In this document: positions 21,001-33,755 of the stretch, piece after piece | Layout: every line of letters begins with the position of its first letter | How positions within the stretch are numbered: the stretch's first letter is position 1 | Assembly (NCBI RefSeq): GCF_010730355.1 | Contig: NZ_AP022576.1 | Location: 4,836,001 to 4,900,000 of the forward strand | Length of the DNA stretch: 64,000 nucleotides | Reading direction: 5' to 3' | Origin: Mycobacterium florentinum | GTDB lineage: Bacteria; Actinomycetota; Actinomycetes; Mycobacteriales; Mycobacteriaceae | Position numbers and translations under genes: made by a program | The notes under the pieces: model-generated | Databases searched by the model: none | What the model was told of the DNA's origin: nothing | What the model saw: the letters and a program-made list of their open reading frames with translations, nothing else

Positions 21001-21341
21001 AGAATCTCGTGGACCGCGTCGATCGGACGGGCCAGCCGGGTGCCCTTCGCGGTCACGACAAACGGGCGCTCGATCAGGATGGGATGCTCGGCCATCGCGT
21101 CGAGTAGTTGATCATCCGTCGCATCGGCGAGATTGAGTTCGGCATATAGCGATTCACGCTTACGCACTGCGGTGCGCACATCGATGCCCGCGTCGCGGAT
21201 CATCTTCACCAGCTCGGCGCGTGACGGCGGAGTCTTGAGGTACTGGATCACGGTTGGCTCTAAACCGTTGTCCCGCAACAAATCCAAGGTCTTGCGGGAG
21301 GTACTGCATTTGGGGTTGTGATAGATGACAACTTCAGCCAT
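20997..21341 (-). CDS. arsC: Arsenate reductase, glutaredoxin-coupled ArsC type
   Basis: A 114-aa thioredoxin-fold reductase of the R773/YfgD ArsC type. The redox Cys is in HNPKCSTSRKTLDLL (Cys12), and the oxyanion arginines are retained in VRKRESLYAEL and RPFVVTAKGTRLARP. It may reduce arsenate to arsenite, although chromosomal YfgD-like members are not always tied to resistance, and no arsR or arsenite pump gene is nearby. The gene fits exactly between prs (its ATG abuts the prs stop) and lpqT (GTGA overlap), so it is embedded in the operon. It is not at this place in M. tuberculosis as I recall. Confidence 0.9.
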   Translation of the reverse strand: MAEVVIYHNPKCSTSRKTLDLLRDNGLEPTVIQYLKTPPSRAELVKMIRDAGIDVRTAVRKRESLYAELNLADATDDQLLDAMAEHPILIERPFVVTAKGTRLARPIDAVHEIL

Positions 21342-22322
21342 CTAAGCGTCTCCGTCGAATAGCCCTGTGACAGAACCATTTTCGAAGACAGCGCGAATCG
21401 TGCTGGCCAGCAGCGGCGCGATCGACAGCACCGTCAGCTGAGGGAAGCGCTTCTCCTCGCCCAGCGGCAGCGTGTTGGTGACGATGACCTCACGGGCGCC
21501 GCAGGAGGCCAGCCGCTCGGCGGCCGGGTCCGACAGCACACCATGGGTGGCCGCGACGATCACGTCGGTCGCTCCGTCTTCCACCAACAGCTTCACCGCG
21601 CCGGCGATGGTGCCACCGGTGTCGATCATGTCGTCGATCAGCACGCAGGTGCGGCCTTCGACTTCGCCGACGACGCGGTTGGAGACCACCTGGTTAGGCA
21701 CCCGCGGGTCCCGGGTCTTGTGGATGAAGGCCAGCGGGACGCCGCCCAGCGAGTCGGCCCACTTCTCGGCGATGCGCACCCGGCCGGAGTCGGGGGAGAC
21801 CACGACCATGTTGCCGTCGGGGTAGTTGTCCTTGATGTAGGTGGTCAGCAGCGTCTGGCCGCGCATGTGGTCGACCGGCCCGTCGAAGAAACCCTGGATC
21901 TGGTCGGTGTGCAGGTCGACGGTCACGATTCGGTCGGCGCCCGCGGTCTTGAGCAGGTCGGCGACCAGCCGGGCCGAGATCGGCTCGCGGCCGCGATGCT
22001 TCTTGTCCTGGCGGGCGTAGGGATAGAACGGCATCACCGCGGTGATCCGCTTGGCGCTGCCGCGCTTGAGCGCGTCGATCATGATCAGCGCTTCCATCAG
22101 CCAGTTGTTGACCGGATCCGGACAGGATTGCAGGACGAAGGCGTCGCACCCGCGCACGGATTCGTTGAAGCGCACGAAGATCTCGCCGTTGGCGAACTCG
22201 CGCGCCGTCTGCGCGGTGACGTGGACGTCGAGTTCCTTGGCGACCTGCTCCGCGAGCTCGGGGTGCGCCCGGCCGGAGAACAGCATCAGATTTTTGCGAT
22301 TATCGGTCCAGTCGTGGCTCAC
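21342..22322 (-). CDS. prs: Ribose-phosphate pyrophosphokinase (PRPP synthetase)
   Basis: A 326-aa class I enzyme making PRPP from ribose 5-phosphate and ATP for purine, pyrimidine, His, Trp and arabinogalactan precursor synthesis. Visible motifs: FSGRAHPELAEQVAKEL, EPISARLVADLLKTAGADRI with DLHTDQIQGFFDGP (ATP/metal), VVSPDSGRVRIAEKWA, and the PRPP-binding loop VLIDDMIDTGGTI. GTG start at 22322. It lies 102 bp downstream of glmU and is followed directly by arsC and lpqT. Orthologue of Rv1017c. Confidence 0.97.
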   Translation of the reverse strand: MSHDWTDNRKNLMLFSGRAHPELAEQVAKELDVHVTAQTAREFANGEIFVRFNESVRGCDAFVLQSCPDPVNNWLMEALIMIDALKRGSAKRITAVMPFYPYARQDKKHRGREPISARLVADLLKTAGADRIVTVDLHTDQIQGFFDGPVDHMRGQTLLTTYIKDNYPDGNMVVVSPDSGRVRIAEKWADSLGGVPLAFIHKTRDPRVPNQVVSNRVVGEVEGRTCVLIDDMIDTGGTIAGAVKLLVEDGATDVIVAATHGVLSDPAAERLASCGAREVIVTNTLPLGEEKRFPQLTVLSIAPLLASTIRAVFENGSVTGLFDGDA

Positions 22323-22424
22323 CGTGCTGCCCCCGCCGTATCGGGATCGAAATTGGAAATGCCATCGTACGTAGCGAATCGTACGGAACGATTGCCGGGT
22401 TGCCGGACATCAAATTCATGGTGT

Positions 22425-23900
22425 CTATTCGGATTCGGACGGCCCGGTGGCGGTCGCGGATTGCTGGGCCGCCTTATCCGCGGCTTCCGCGGCGGCACTG
22501 CCTGGACGTTTCCGTTGCACCCAGTTCTCGATGTTGCGTTGCGGGCCCGCCGAAACTGCCAGCGCTCCCGGCGGCACGTCCTCACGCAACACCGTGCCCG
22601 CCCCGGTGTAGGCGCCGTCGCCGACGGTCACCGGCGCGACGAACATCGTGTCCGAGCCGGTGCGGACGTGCGAGCCGACCGTCGTGCGCCGCTTGGTCGT
22701 GCCGTCGTAGTTGACGAACACGCTGGACGCCCCGATGTTGCTGTGCTCGCCGATGTCGGCGTCGCCGACGTAGGTCAGGTGCGGCACCTTGGTGCCGGTC
22801 CCGATGTTGGCGTTCTTGACCTCGACGAAGGCTCCGAGCTTGCCGTCGGCGCCCAGCACCGTGCCGGGCCGCAGGAAGGTGAACGGGCCGACGGTGGCGC
22901 CGCTGCCGATCGCCGCCGAGTCCCCGTGCGTCCGGATCACCGATGCGCCGTCGCCGACGGTGACGTCGGTCAGCGTGGTGTCCGGGCCGACGACACAGCC
23001 GCCCCCGATCTGGGTGCGGCCGAGCAGCTGGGTCCCGGGATGCACGACGGTGTCGCGGCCGATCGTCACGTCGACGTCGATCCAGGTGGTGGCCGGATCG
23101 ATCACGGTCACCCCCGCCGTCTGGTGGGCGGCGACGATGCGGCGGTTGAGTTCGGCGCCGATCGCGGCGAGCTGGACGCGGTTGTTCACGCCGGCCACCA
23201 GCGCGCTGTCGTCGACGTGCCGGGCGTGCACGGGCCGGCCGTCGCCGCGCAGGATGGCGATGACGTCGGTCAGGTACAGCTCTTGCTGGGCGTTGTTGGA
23301 GCTGAGCCGGCCCAGCGCCGACCGCAGCGCGGCGACGTCGAAGGCGTAGACGCCGGCGTTGACCTCGCCGATCTTGCGCTGGGACGCGCTCGCGTCGGCT
23401 TCCTCGACGATCGCCATCACTTCGTCGTCCTGGGTGCGCAGGATGCGGCCATAGCCGAACGGGTCGGGCAGCGTGGTGGTCAGCACGGTCGCCGCGGCCG
23501 ACATCGTGTTGTGGGTGGCGATCAGATCGGCCAGCGTGTCGGAATCCAGCAGCGGGGTATCGCCGGAGGTGATCACGACGACGCCGGCGTAGTCCTCCGG
23601 CAGCGCGGACAGGCCGCAGAGGGCGGCGTGGCCGGTGCCGCGCGGACGATCCTGCAGCGCGACGTCGATAGGACGGCCGAGGGCGTCGGCGAGCTCGGCG
23701 ACGATCGGCGCGATGCGCTGGTGTTCATGGCCTAGCACCACGATCAGATGCTGCGGCGCCACCTTGGCGATCGCGTGCAGCGAATGCGACAACATGCTGC
23801 GGCCGGCCAGCGTGTGCAGCACCTTCGGGGTGTCCGAGCGCATCCGGGTGCCGGGCCCGGCCGCTAACACCACGACCGCAGTGTCACCGCGAAACGACAT
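22425..23900 (-). CDS. glmU: Bifunctional GlmU (GlcNAc-1-P uridyltransferase / GlcN-1-P acetyltransferase)
   Basis: A 491-aa bifunctional enzyme making UDP-GlcNAc for peptidoglycan and the arabinogalactan linker. The N-terminal Rossmann uridyltransferase domain has [16 protein letters not shown] and [11 protein letters not shown]. The C-terminal left-handed beta-helix acetyltransferase is shown by hexapeptide repeats ([38 protein letters not shown]). The C-terminus has an Ala/Lys-rich tail, as in M. tuberculosis GlmU. ATG 23900 has GGAG 6 nt upstream. Orthologue of Rv1018c; tRNA-Gln lies just upstream on the same strand. Confidence 0.97.
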   Translation of the reverse strand: MSFRGDTAVVVLAAGPGTRMRSDTPKVLHTLAGRSMLSHSLHAIAKVAPQHLIVVLGHEHQRIAPIVAELADALGRPIDVALQDRPRGTGHAALCGLSALPEDYAGVVVITSGDTPLLDSDTLADLIATHNTMSAAATVLTTTLPDPFGYGRILRTQDDEVMAIVEEADASASQRKIGEVNAGVYAFDVAALRSALGRLSSNNAQQELYLTDVIAILRGDGRPVHARHVDDSALVAGVNNRVQLAAIGAELNRRIVAAHQTAGVTVIDPATTWIDVDVTIGRDTVVHPGTQLLGRTQIGGGCVVGPDTTLTDVTVGDGASVIRTHGDSAAIGSGATVGPFTFLRPGTVLGADGKLGAFVEVKNANIGTGTKVPHLTYVGDADIGEHSNIGASSVFVNYDGTTKRRTTVGSHVRTGSDTMFVAPVTVGDGAYTGAGTVLREDVPPGALAVSAGPQRNIENWVQRKRPGSAAAEAADKAAQQSATATGPSESE

Positions 23901-24032
23901 CGATTCTCCTCGTGCTGTGTCCCACGCGAGGCGGACCGCCGCAGCGCCGCCACGTCGTCAAGACTGTCATTTCACCTGCACCGGTGGCAAAAATCTCACA
24001 CGCCGTGCCCTTGGTAAGACATGCACCCGAAG

Positions 24033-24104
24033 CTCCGTCGCCAGGACTCGAACCTGAACTATCTGAACCAAAATCAGAGGTGCTGCCGATTACACCACGA
24101 CGGA
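24033..24104 (-). tRNA. glnU: tRNA-Gln (anticodon TTG)
   Basis: 72 nt on the minus strand. Acceptor arms TCCGTCG and CGACGGA pair fully, with discriminator G at 24033. The anticodon stem TCTGA/TCAGA encloses the loop TTTTGGT, giving anticodon TTG at 24069-24071. The T-arm contains GGTTCGAGTCC. CCA is not encoded. It lies 132 bp upstream of glmU, the position I recall for glnU in M. tuberculosis. Confidence 0.96.
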
Positions 24105-24296
24105 CTGCAGATCACGGCCGGTGGCGGCTAACGCCAACCGCGCCACCAAGACTTTAGTCTGACGACGATGCGGACCGCTCGCGGACCGTGGGGCACCACC
24201 CGCTGGCGGGGGAGAGTCGGACGATTCGACGCAGCCGGTGCGCGGGCCGTTGGCGGGGCCCAGGGAAAGTCGGGCAATTTCACCAGGGCAAACGGA

Positions 24297-24302
24297 TACC
24301 CT
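24297..24302 (+). promoter_or_regulatory. -10 element of a leaderless transcript for the TetR gene
   Basis: TACCCT ends 6 bp before the GTG at 24309, placing the predicted transcription start on or next to the start codon. No clear -35 is seen, as is common in mycobacterial promoters. This decides the GTG start of the next gene. Confidence 0.5.
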
Positions 24303-24308
24303 GATGAC

Positions 24309-24944
24309 GTGGCCGCCCCGGATAAAGAAGTACGCGCCCCCCGCGCGCGGATGACCGGCACCGAGCGCCGACACCAACTCATCGGCATCGCGCGCTCGCT
24401 GTTCGCCGAACGCGGATACGAGGGCACCTCGATCGAGGAGATCGCGCAACGCGCCAACGTGTCCAAACCGGTCGTCTACGAACACTTCGGCGGCAAGGAG
24501 GGCCTGTACGCCGTCGTCGTCGACCGTGAGATGTCGGCGCTGCTGGACGGCATCACCTCGTCGCTGACCAACAACCGGTCCCGGGTGCGGGTCGAGCGAG
24601 TCGCCCTGGCGTTGCTCACCTACGTCGAGGAACGCACCGACGGTTTCCGGATCATGATCCGCGACTCGCCCGCCTCGATCAGCGCCGGCACCTATTCCAG
24701 CCTGCTCAACGACGCCGTCAGCCAGGTCAGTTCGATCCTGGCCGGCGACTTCGCCCGCCGCGGCCTGGATCCGGACTTGGCGCCGCTGTACGCCCAGGCG
24801 TTGGTGGGCTCGGTGTCGATGACCGCGCAGTGGTGGCTCGACACCCGCGAGCCCAAGAAGGAAGTCGTGGCCGCGCACCTGGTCAACCTGATGTGGAACG
24901 GCCTGACTCATCTGGAATCCGACCCCCGGCTGCAGGACGAGTAA
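24309..24944 (+). CDS. TetR-family transcriptional regulator (Rv1019-like)
   Basis: About 211 aa. The HTH is MTGTERRHQLIGIARSLF, EEIAQRANVSKPVVYEHF and GGKEGLYAVVVDREM; the C-terminal ligand domain is well conserved with Rv1019 (SLLNDAVSQVSSILAGDF, ALVGSVSMTAQWWLD). The GTG at 24309 is chosen from the leaderless promoter; ATG 24351 is the conserved-core alternative, adding or removing 14 residues. In M. tuberculosis this regulator has been reported to be autoregulated and co-transcribed with mfd and mazG. Here a lysA-like gene on the opposite strand separates it from mfd, so that linkage is broken. Confidence 0.9.
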   Translation: MAAPDKEVRAPRARMTGTERRHQLIGIARSLFAERGYEGTSIEEIAQRANVSKPVVYEHFGGKEGLYAVVVDREMSALLDGITSSLTNNRSRVRVERVALALLTYVEERTDGFRIMIRDSPASISAGTYSSLLNDAVSQVSSILAGDFARRGLDPDLAPLYAQALVGSVSMTAQWWLDTREPKKEVVAAHLVNLMWNGLTHLESDPRLQDE

Positions 24945-24966
24945 GCCTCTGGCTTCGAGGACGCCG

Positions 24967-25022
24967 CGAGCGTAACGCCAGGGCGGTATTTGGCCCGATT
25001 TTTCGCCGTGGCGTTACGCTCG
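24967..25022. terminator. Long hairpin between convergent genes (bidirectional terminator candidate)
   Basis: Arms 24967-24980 (CGAGCGTAACGCCA) and 25009-25022 are perfect inverted repeats of 14 bp. After one mismatch, four more pairs form (24982-24985 with 25004-25007), leaving an 18-nt loop ending in TTTTT. The element lies between the convergent TetR and lysA-like genes. There is no U-tract outside the stem, so it may be a hairpin-only terminator or a dispersed repeat. Confidence 0.6.
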
Positions 25023-25041
25023 GCGATCAATCAGGCCACAT

Positions 25042-26382
25042 TCAACCGCAGTCGCGTGACATCAGGTCGGCGACCGTCTCGCGGCGAACCAGTTGGCGGA
25101 CCCGGCCGTCCTTGATGGCCACCAGCGGCGGCCGGCACACCATGTTGTAGTTCGACGCCATGCTGTGGTGATACGAGCCGGTGCACGCCACGGCCAGCAG
25201 GTCGCCGGGATGCAGGTCCACCGGCAGTTCGATATCGCGGGCGATCTCGTCGCCCGCCTCACAGTGCCGGCCGGCGACCGTGACCCGCTGCTTGGGGCCC
25301 ACCGAGTGACGGTTGGCCAGCGTGACCGTGTACTGCGCGCCGTACAACGACACCCGCGGGTTGTCGCTCATGCCGCCGTCGACCGCGACGAAGGTGCGAC
25401 CACCCGGCTGTGTCTTGACGGAGCAGACGCGATACAGCGTCACGCCGGCCCGGCCGCTGATGGCGCGACCGGGTTCCACGACCAGGGTCGGCCGCGGGAA
25501 ATGCTCGGCGGCGCAGGCCTCGTCCAGCGCGTCTTCGATGACGACGGTCAGGTCGTCGATGTCGAGTTCGCGATCGCCCGGGACATAGGGGATCGCGTGG
25601 CCGCCGCCGATGTTCAGCTCGGTGAGGATGACGCCGTGCCGGGCGCGGATGTCGGCCATCGCGGCGATCATCCGGTGAATGGCCTCGCCGTACAGCGCGG
25701 CGTCGGTGACCTGCGAGCCGATGTGGCAGTGCAGCCCGACCAGGTCGAGGATCGGGTGCGCCAGCACCCGCTTCACCGCGTCGGCGGCATGATCCTGCGC
25801 AAGGGTGAACCCGAATTTCTGGTCGCTGATGCCGGTGGTCACCGCGCGGTGACCGTGGATGTCGATGTCCGGGGTGACCCGGATGAGCACCGGCTGGCTC
25901 TTGCGGGCGCAGCCCGCCAGGTAGGCGATCTCGATGTTGGAGTCCAGCACGACGCGACCGACCCCGGCATTGACCGCGTCCTGCAGCTCGTCGGGCGATT
26001 TCGCGTTGCCGTGCATGATGATCCGGGCCGGGTCCACACCGCCGGCCAGCGCCACGGCCAGCTCACCGGCCGAGCAGACGTCGACGCCCAGGCCTTCCTC
26101 GCGGGCCCAGCGTGCCACTGCCGTTGTCAGCAGCGACTTTCCGGCGTAGACGATCTCGACGCCGCGCAGCACCTTGCGGTAGCGGCGGGCCCGGTACCGG
26201 AAGTCGGTTTCGTCGATGACGTAGGTGGGCGTGTGGAACTCGTCGGCGATATCCGACAGCGGGACGTCGCCGATGCAGAGCCGGCCTTCCTCGTCGGAAT
26301 GTGTAGTGACAGGCCAGATCGCGGGATCCAGCCGTCGGGGGGCCGCCCGACCAATGGAGGGCAGCATGTCAAGCAATGTCAT
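25042..26382 (-). CDS. lysA: Diaminopimelate decarboxylase paralogue (LysA-like, PLP fold type III)
   Basis: A 446-aa PLP enzyme of the DAP/ornithine decarboxylase group. The Schiff-base lysine is Lys82 in VYAGKSLL, the barrel motifs are LHCHIGSQV, NIGGGHAIPY and EPGRAISG, the active-site Cys is in GRHCEAGDE, and the C-terminal motif is TGSYHHSMASNYN. Compared with the housekeeping LysA as I recall it (YAAKAF and TGAYCYSLSS), two active-site segments differ, so this is probably a second copy with the same or a related amino-acid substrate. The housekeeping lysA sits elsewhere (thrA/hom region) in mycobacteria. It is absent between the TetR gene and mfd in M. tuberculosis as I recall, hence an insertion or a lineage loss. 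Confidence 0.85.
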   Translation of the reverse strand: MTLLDMLPSIGRAAPRRLDPAIWPVTTHSDEEGRLCIGDVPLSDIADEFHTPTYVIDETDFRYRARRYRKVLRGVEIVYAGKSLLTTAVARWAREEGLGVDVCSAGELAVALAGGVDPARIIMHGNAKSPDELQDAVNAGVGRVVLDSNIEIAYLAGCARKSQPVLIRVTPDIDIHGHRAVTTGISDQKFGFTLAQDHAADAVKRVLAHPILDLVGLHCHIGSQVTDAALYGEAIHRMIAAMADIRARHGVILTELNIGGGHAIPYVPGDRELDIDDLTVVIEDALDEACAAEHFPRPTLVVEPGRAISGRAGVTLYRVCSVKTQPGGRTFVAVDGGMSDNPRVSLYGAQYTVTLANRHSVGPKQRVTVAGRHCEAGDEIARDIELPVDLHPGDLLAVACTGSYHHSMASNYNMVCRPPLVAIKDGRVRQLVRRETVADLMSRDCG

Positions 26383-26474
26383 GACTTCAAAGTGCGCCCG
26401 GCCAGGGCACGACGGCGTGATCCTTACGATCCTTTGACGGCCCCGGGGGCAATATTGACGTTGTTCGGCGCACC

Positions 26475-26480
26475 TAGAAT
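26475..26480 (+). promoter_or_regulatory. -10 element for mfd (near-leaderless)
   Basis: TAGAAT lies 9 bp before the mfd ATG at 26490, predicting a transcript with at most a few untranslated bases and no Shine-Dalgarno sequence. It implies that mfd has its own promoter here. Confidence 0.5.
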
Positions 26481-26489
26481 GGGTGCATC

Positions 26490-30149
<3,660 letters not shown>

Positions 30150-30198
30150 GCAGTCGGCCAACGGATCCGGCGATGACCAGGGAGGAGCGACAAGCGCG

Positions 30199-31344
30199 AT
30201 GATCGTCGTCTTGTTCGACCCCCGCCGTCCGTCGCTGGTGCCCCTCCAGGCGATCGAGCACCTCACCGGCGAGGTCCAATACACCGAGGAGATGCCCGTC
30301 GCGGTGCCCTGGTCGCTGTCGTCGGCGCGTCCGGTGGACACCGGGGACGACGCGCCGGTGTTGCTGTCGTCGGACCCCGACCACCCCGCCGTGACCGCGC
30401 GGTTGGCCGCCGGAGCCCGGTTGATCTCGGCGCCGGACACGCCGCGCGGTGAACGACTGGTCGATGCCGTGGCGATGATGGACAAACTGCGCACCGCCGG
30501 GCCGTGGGAAAGCGAGCAAACCCACGACTCGCTGCGCCGGTTCCTGCTCGAGGAGACCTACGAGCTGCTGGACGCGGTCCGCAGCGGCAATGCCGAGCAG
30601 CTGTGCGAAGAACTCGGCGACGTGTTGCTGCAGGTGCTCTTCCACGCCCGCATCGCCGAGGAGGCGCGCCAGTTCCCGTTCGACATCGACGACGTCGCCG
30701 CCACGCTGATGCGCAAGCTGGGCAACAGGGTGCCGGGAGTGCTTGCGGGCCAATCGATTTCACTCGAAGAACAGCTGGCCCAATGGGAAGAGCGTAAGGC
30801 CGCCGAAAAGCCCCGCAATTCGGTGATGGATGACGTCCATACCGGTCAGCCGGCCTTGGCGCTGGCGCAGAAGGTGCTTGGGCGCGCGCACGCGGCCGGG
30901 CTGCCCGCCGACCTGATACCCGCCGAGATCACCTCGATCACGGTGTTCAGCGACGTCGACGCGGAAAGTTTCCTGCGCACAGCGGTTTTGGAGTTTGTTG
31001 ACACGGTTCGTGCGGTGGAACGCTCGATCGCCGCCACCCGCCGCGGGGACAGCGTGCCCGAGGAGTTCGACGTGGCTCCGCTGGGTGAGGTCACCGAGCA
31101 GGAGTGGCGCGAGCACTGGCCATCCGACGCGGCGCCCGACATCGAGGCCGAGGAATCCGACGGTGCCGACGACGCGGTCGCCGAGGACGCCGCCGAGGAC
31201 GAGGAATCCGACGGTGCCGACGACGCGGTCGCCGAGGACGCCGACGAGGACGGCGACGGGTCCGAAGACGACGAGGACGGCGAGTCCGGCAAGGAGTCCA
31301 AGAAGTCCGGCAAAGGCTCCAAGCGGAGCCGAGACCGAGGCTGA
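30199..31344 (+). CDS. mazG: Nucleoside triphosphate pyrophosphohydrolase MazG
   Basis: 381 aa from ATG 30199, chosen because GGAGGAG lies at 30181-30187 and MIVVLFDPRRPS matches the Rv1021 start as I recall it. MazG hydrolyses (d)NTPs, including damaged ones, to NMPs. The N-terminal half is a mycobacterial extension. The all-alpha MazG domain (about residues 95-210) has the metal motif EETYELLDAV with EELGDVLLQVLFHA. After the domain comes an acidic tail of about 65 residues (AEESDGADDAVAEDA twice, then DGDGSEDDEDGE) ending in a basic stretch (SKKSGKGSKRSRDRG). The tail is longer than in M. tuberculosis as I recall and contains an exact-in-frame tandem duplication. Confidence 0.94.
   Translation: MIVVLFDPRRPSLVPLQAIEHLTGEVQYTEEMPVAVPWSLSSARPVDTGDDAPVLLSSDPDHPAVTARLAAGARLISAPDTPRGERLVDAVAMMDKLRTAGPWESEQTHDSLRRFLLEETYELLDAVRSGNAEQLCEELGDVLLQVLFHARIAEEARQFPFDIDDVAATLMRKLGNRVPGVLAGQSISLEEQLAQWEERKAAEKPRNSVMDDVHTGQPALALAQKVLGRAHAAGLPADLIPAEITSITVFSDVDAESFLRTAVLEFVDTVRAVERSIAATRRGDSVPEEFDVAPLGEVTEQEWREHWPSDAAPDIEAEESDGADDAVAEDAAEDEESDGADDAVAEDADEDGDGSEDDEDGESGKESKKSGKGSKRSRDRG
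31150..31251 (+). repeat. 51-bp tandem duplication in the mazG acidic tail
   Basis: Units 31150-31200 and 31201-31251 are identical except at unit position 44 (C versus A). Each encodes 17 residues starting EESDGADDAVAEDA. The unit is a multiple of three, so copy-number change keeps the frame. Confidence 0.9.
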
Positions 31345-31419
31345 TGCCGATTTAGATCGCGCTCGCGGATTTGTCGATCAGCGATCGCCGCGATGTTTGC
31401 CGTTTTGCGTGGTCACGAC

Positions 31420-31560
31420 GGGTAATGTGGCTTGTGAGTTGGTGAATCCGGGTGCTCGGCATTGTTCTCGCTTTGCTAGCCACGGCGGGTGGCAGCTAAG
31501 TGAGAAAGCAGCCGAAACCGGAGTATCCCGGCTCGACGTAACCGGCCACGGCGAAAGGTC
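31420..31560 (+). promoter_or_regulatory. Candidate c-di-AMP (ydaO/yuaA-like) riboswitch in the lpqU leader
   Basis: The 270-bp mazG-lpqU gap holds landmarks of the ydaO leader in order: AATGTG near 31433, then TTGGTGAATCC at 31439-31449, a hairpin-sized interval, GGCAGCTAAG at 31491-31500, and a purine-rich GAAAGCAGCCGAAACCGGAG afterwards. In actinobacteria this riboswitch often precedes genes for Rpf and other peptidoglycan hydrolases, and LpqU is such a protein. The consensus CCGAACCCG box before CAGCTAA is poor, so this call needs a covariance-model search. Confidence 0.42.
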
Positions 31561-31614
31561 ATGGGACGATAATCAGTGGGTGACGTTGGTGTAGGGGAAG
31601 TTAAGGGGAACGTG

Positions 31615-32346
31615 GTGTCGCCGAGGCGTTGGTTGCGGGCGGCCGCCGTGATCGGCGCGACCGCGATGCTCCTGGCCTCCAGCTGTACCTGGCAACTGAG
31701 CCTCTTCATCCCCGCCGGCGTGCCCCCGCCGTTCGGCGATCCGGTGCCGGCGGTGAACACCCACGCCAGCGGCCGTCCCGCGGACCAGTTGCGGCCGTGG
31801 GCGCTGCCCCGCGCCGCGGCCCTGGAGATCCCGGTCATCGCATTGGAGGCCTACGCGTACGCCGCCCGGGTCGCCGAGGTGGAAAACCCGAAGTGCCATA
31901 TCGCGTGGACCACGCTGGCGGGCATCGGGCAGGTCGAGAGCCACCACGGCACCTATCGCGGCGCGACACTGTCGCCGAATGGGGATGTGAGTCCACCCAT
32001 CCGGGGTGTGCAGCTGGACGGCAGCGGCGGCAACCTGCGCATTGTCGACGCCGCGCAAGACACCACCGACAGCCAGCCCGCGATCGCGCGTGCGATGGGC
32101 CCGATGCAGTTCATCCCCGAGACGTGGCGGTTGTACGGGGTCGACGCGCACAACGACGGCCGGCTGAGCCCGGACAACATCGACGACGCCGCCCTGGCGG
32201 CGGCGGGTTACTTGTGCTGGCGTGGAAAGGATCTCGCGACGGCGCGGGGCTGGGTCACCGCGCTGCGGGCCTACAACAACTCCGGCGTCTACGCGCGCGC
32301 GGTGCGCGACTGGGCGACCGCTTATGCGGCGGGTCACCCGCTGTAG
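31615..32346 (+). CDS. lpqU: LpqU, lytic transglycosylase-like lipoprotein
   Basis: 243 aa from GTG 31615, with AAGGGGAA just upstream; GTG 31612 is adjacent. The signal ends AMLLASSC, with the lipobox Cys near residue 24. The rest is a MltB-like (SLT_2) transglycosylase fold: the catalytic Glu is in GIGQVESHHGTY, followed by RAMGPMQFIPETWRLYG, AAAGYLCWRGKDL and ALRAYNNSGVYAR. It should cleave peptidoglycan glycan strands at the envelope. Orthologue of Rv1022, same length; eno follows 88 bp downstream. Confidence 0.94.
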   Translation: MSPRRWLRAAAVIGATAMLLASSCTWQLSLFIPAGVPPPFGDPVPAVNTHASGRPADQLRPWALPRAAALEIPVIALEAYAYAARVAEVENPKCHIAWTTLAGIGQVESHHGTYRGATLSPNGDVSPPIRGVQLDGSGGNLRIVDAAQDTTDSQPAIARAMGPMQFIPETWRLYGVDAHNDGRLSPDNIDDAALAAAGYLCWRGKDLATARGWVTALRAYNNSGVYARAVRDWATAYAAGHPL

Positions 32347-32419
32347 CAGGATGAATCGCTGAGCCAGGCTTTACGCTAAAGGCCGGCCCGGGACAAGCAT
32401 CCGCTACTAAATACGTTGA

Positions 32420-33724
<1,305 letters not shown>

Positions 33725-33755
33725 CGTGACAGTCAACGGGAAACGCTAGGTCTCG

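Noticed and set aside
21543..23735. A 730-codon open frame on the plus strand opposite prs and glmU
   Set aside because: Antisense shadow of two well-conserved enzymes; composition is typical of shadow frames.
31420..31560. Cobalamin riboswitch as an explanation for the GGTGAATCC motif
   Set aside because: The B12-box and the CCCGCAAC-type core are missing, and CAGCTAAG downstream fits the ydaO pattern better.
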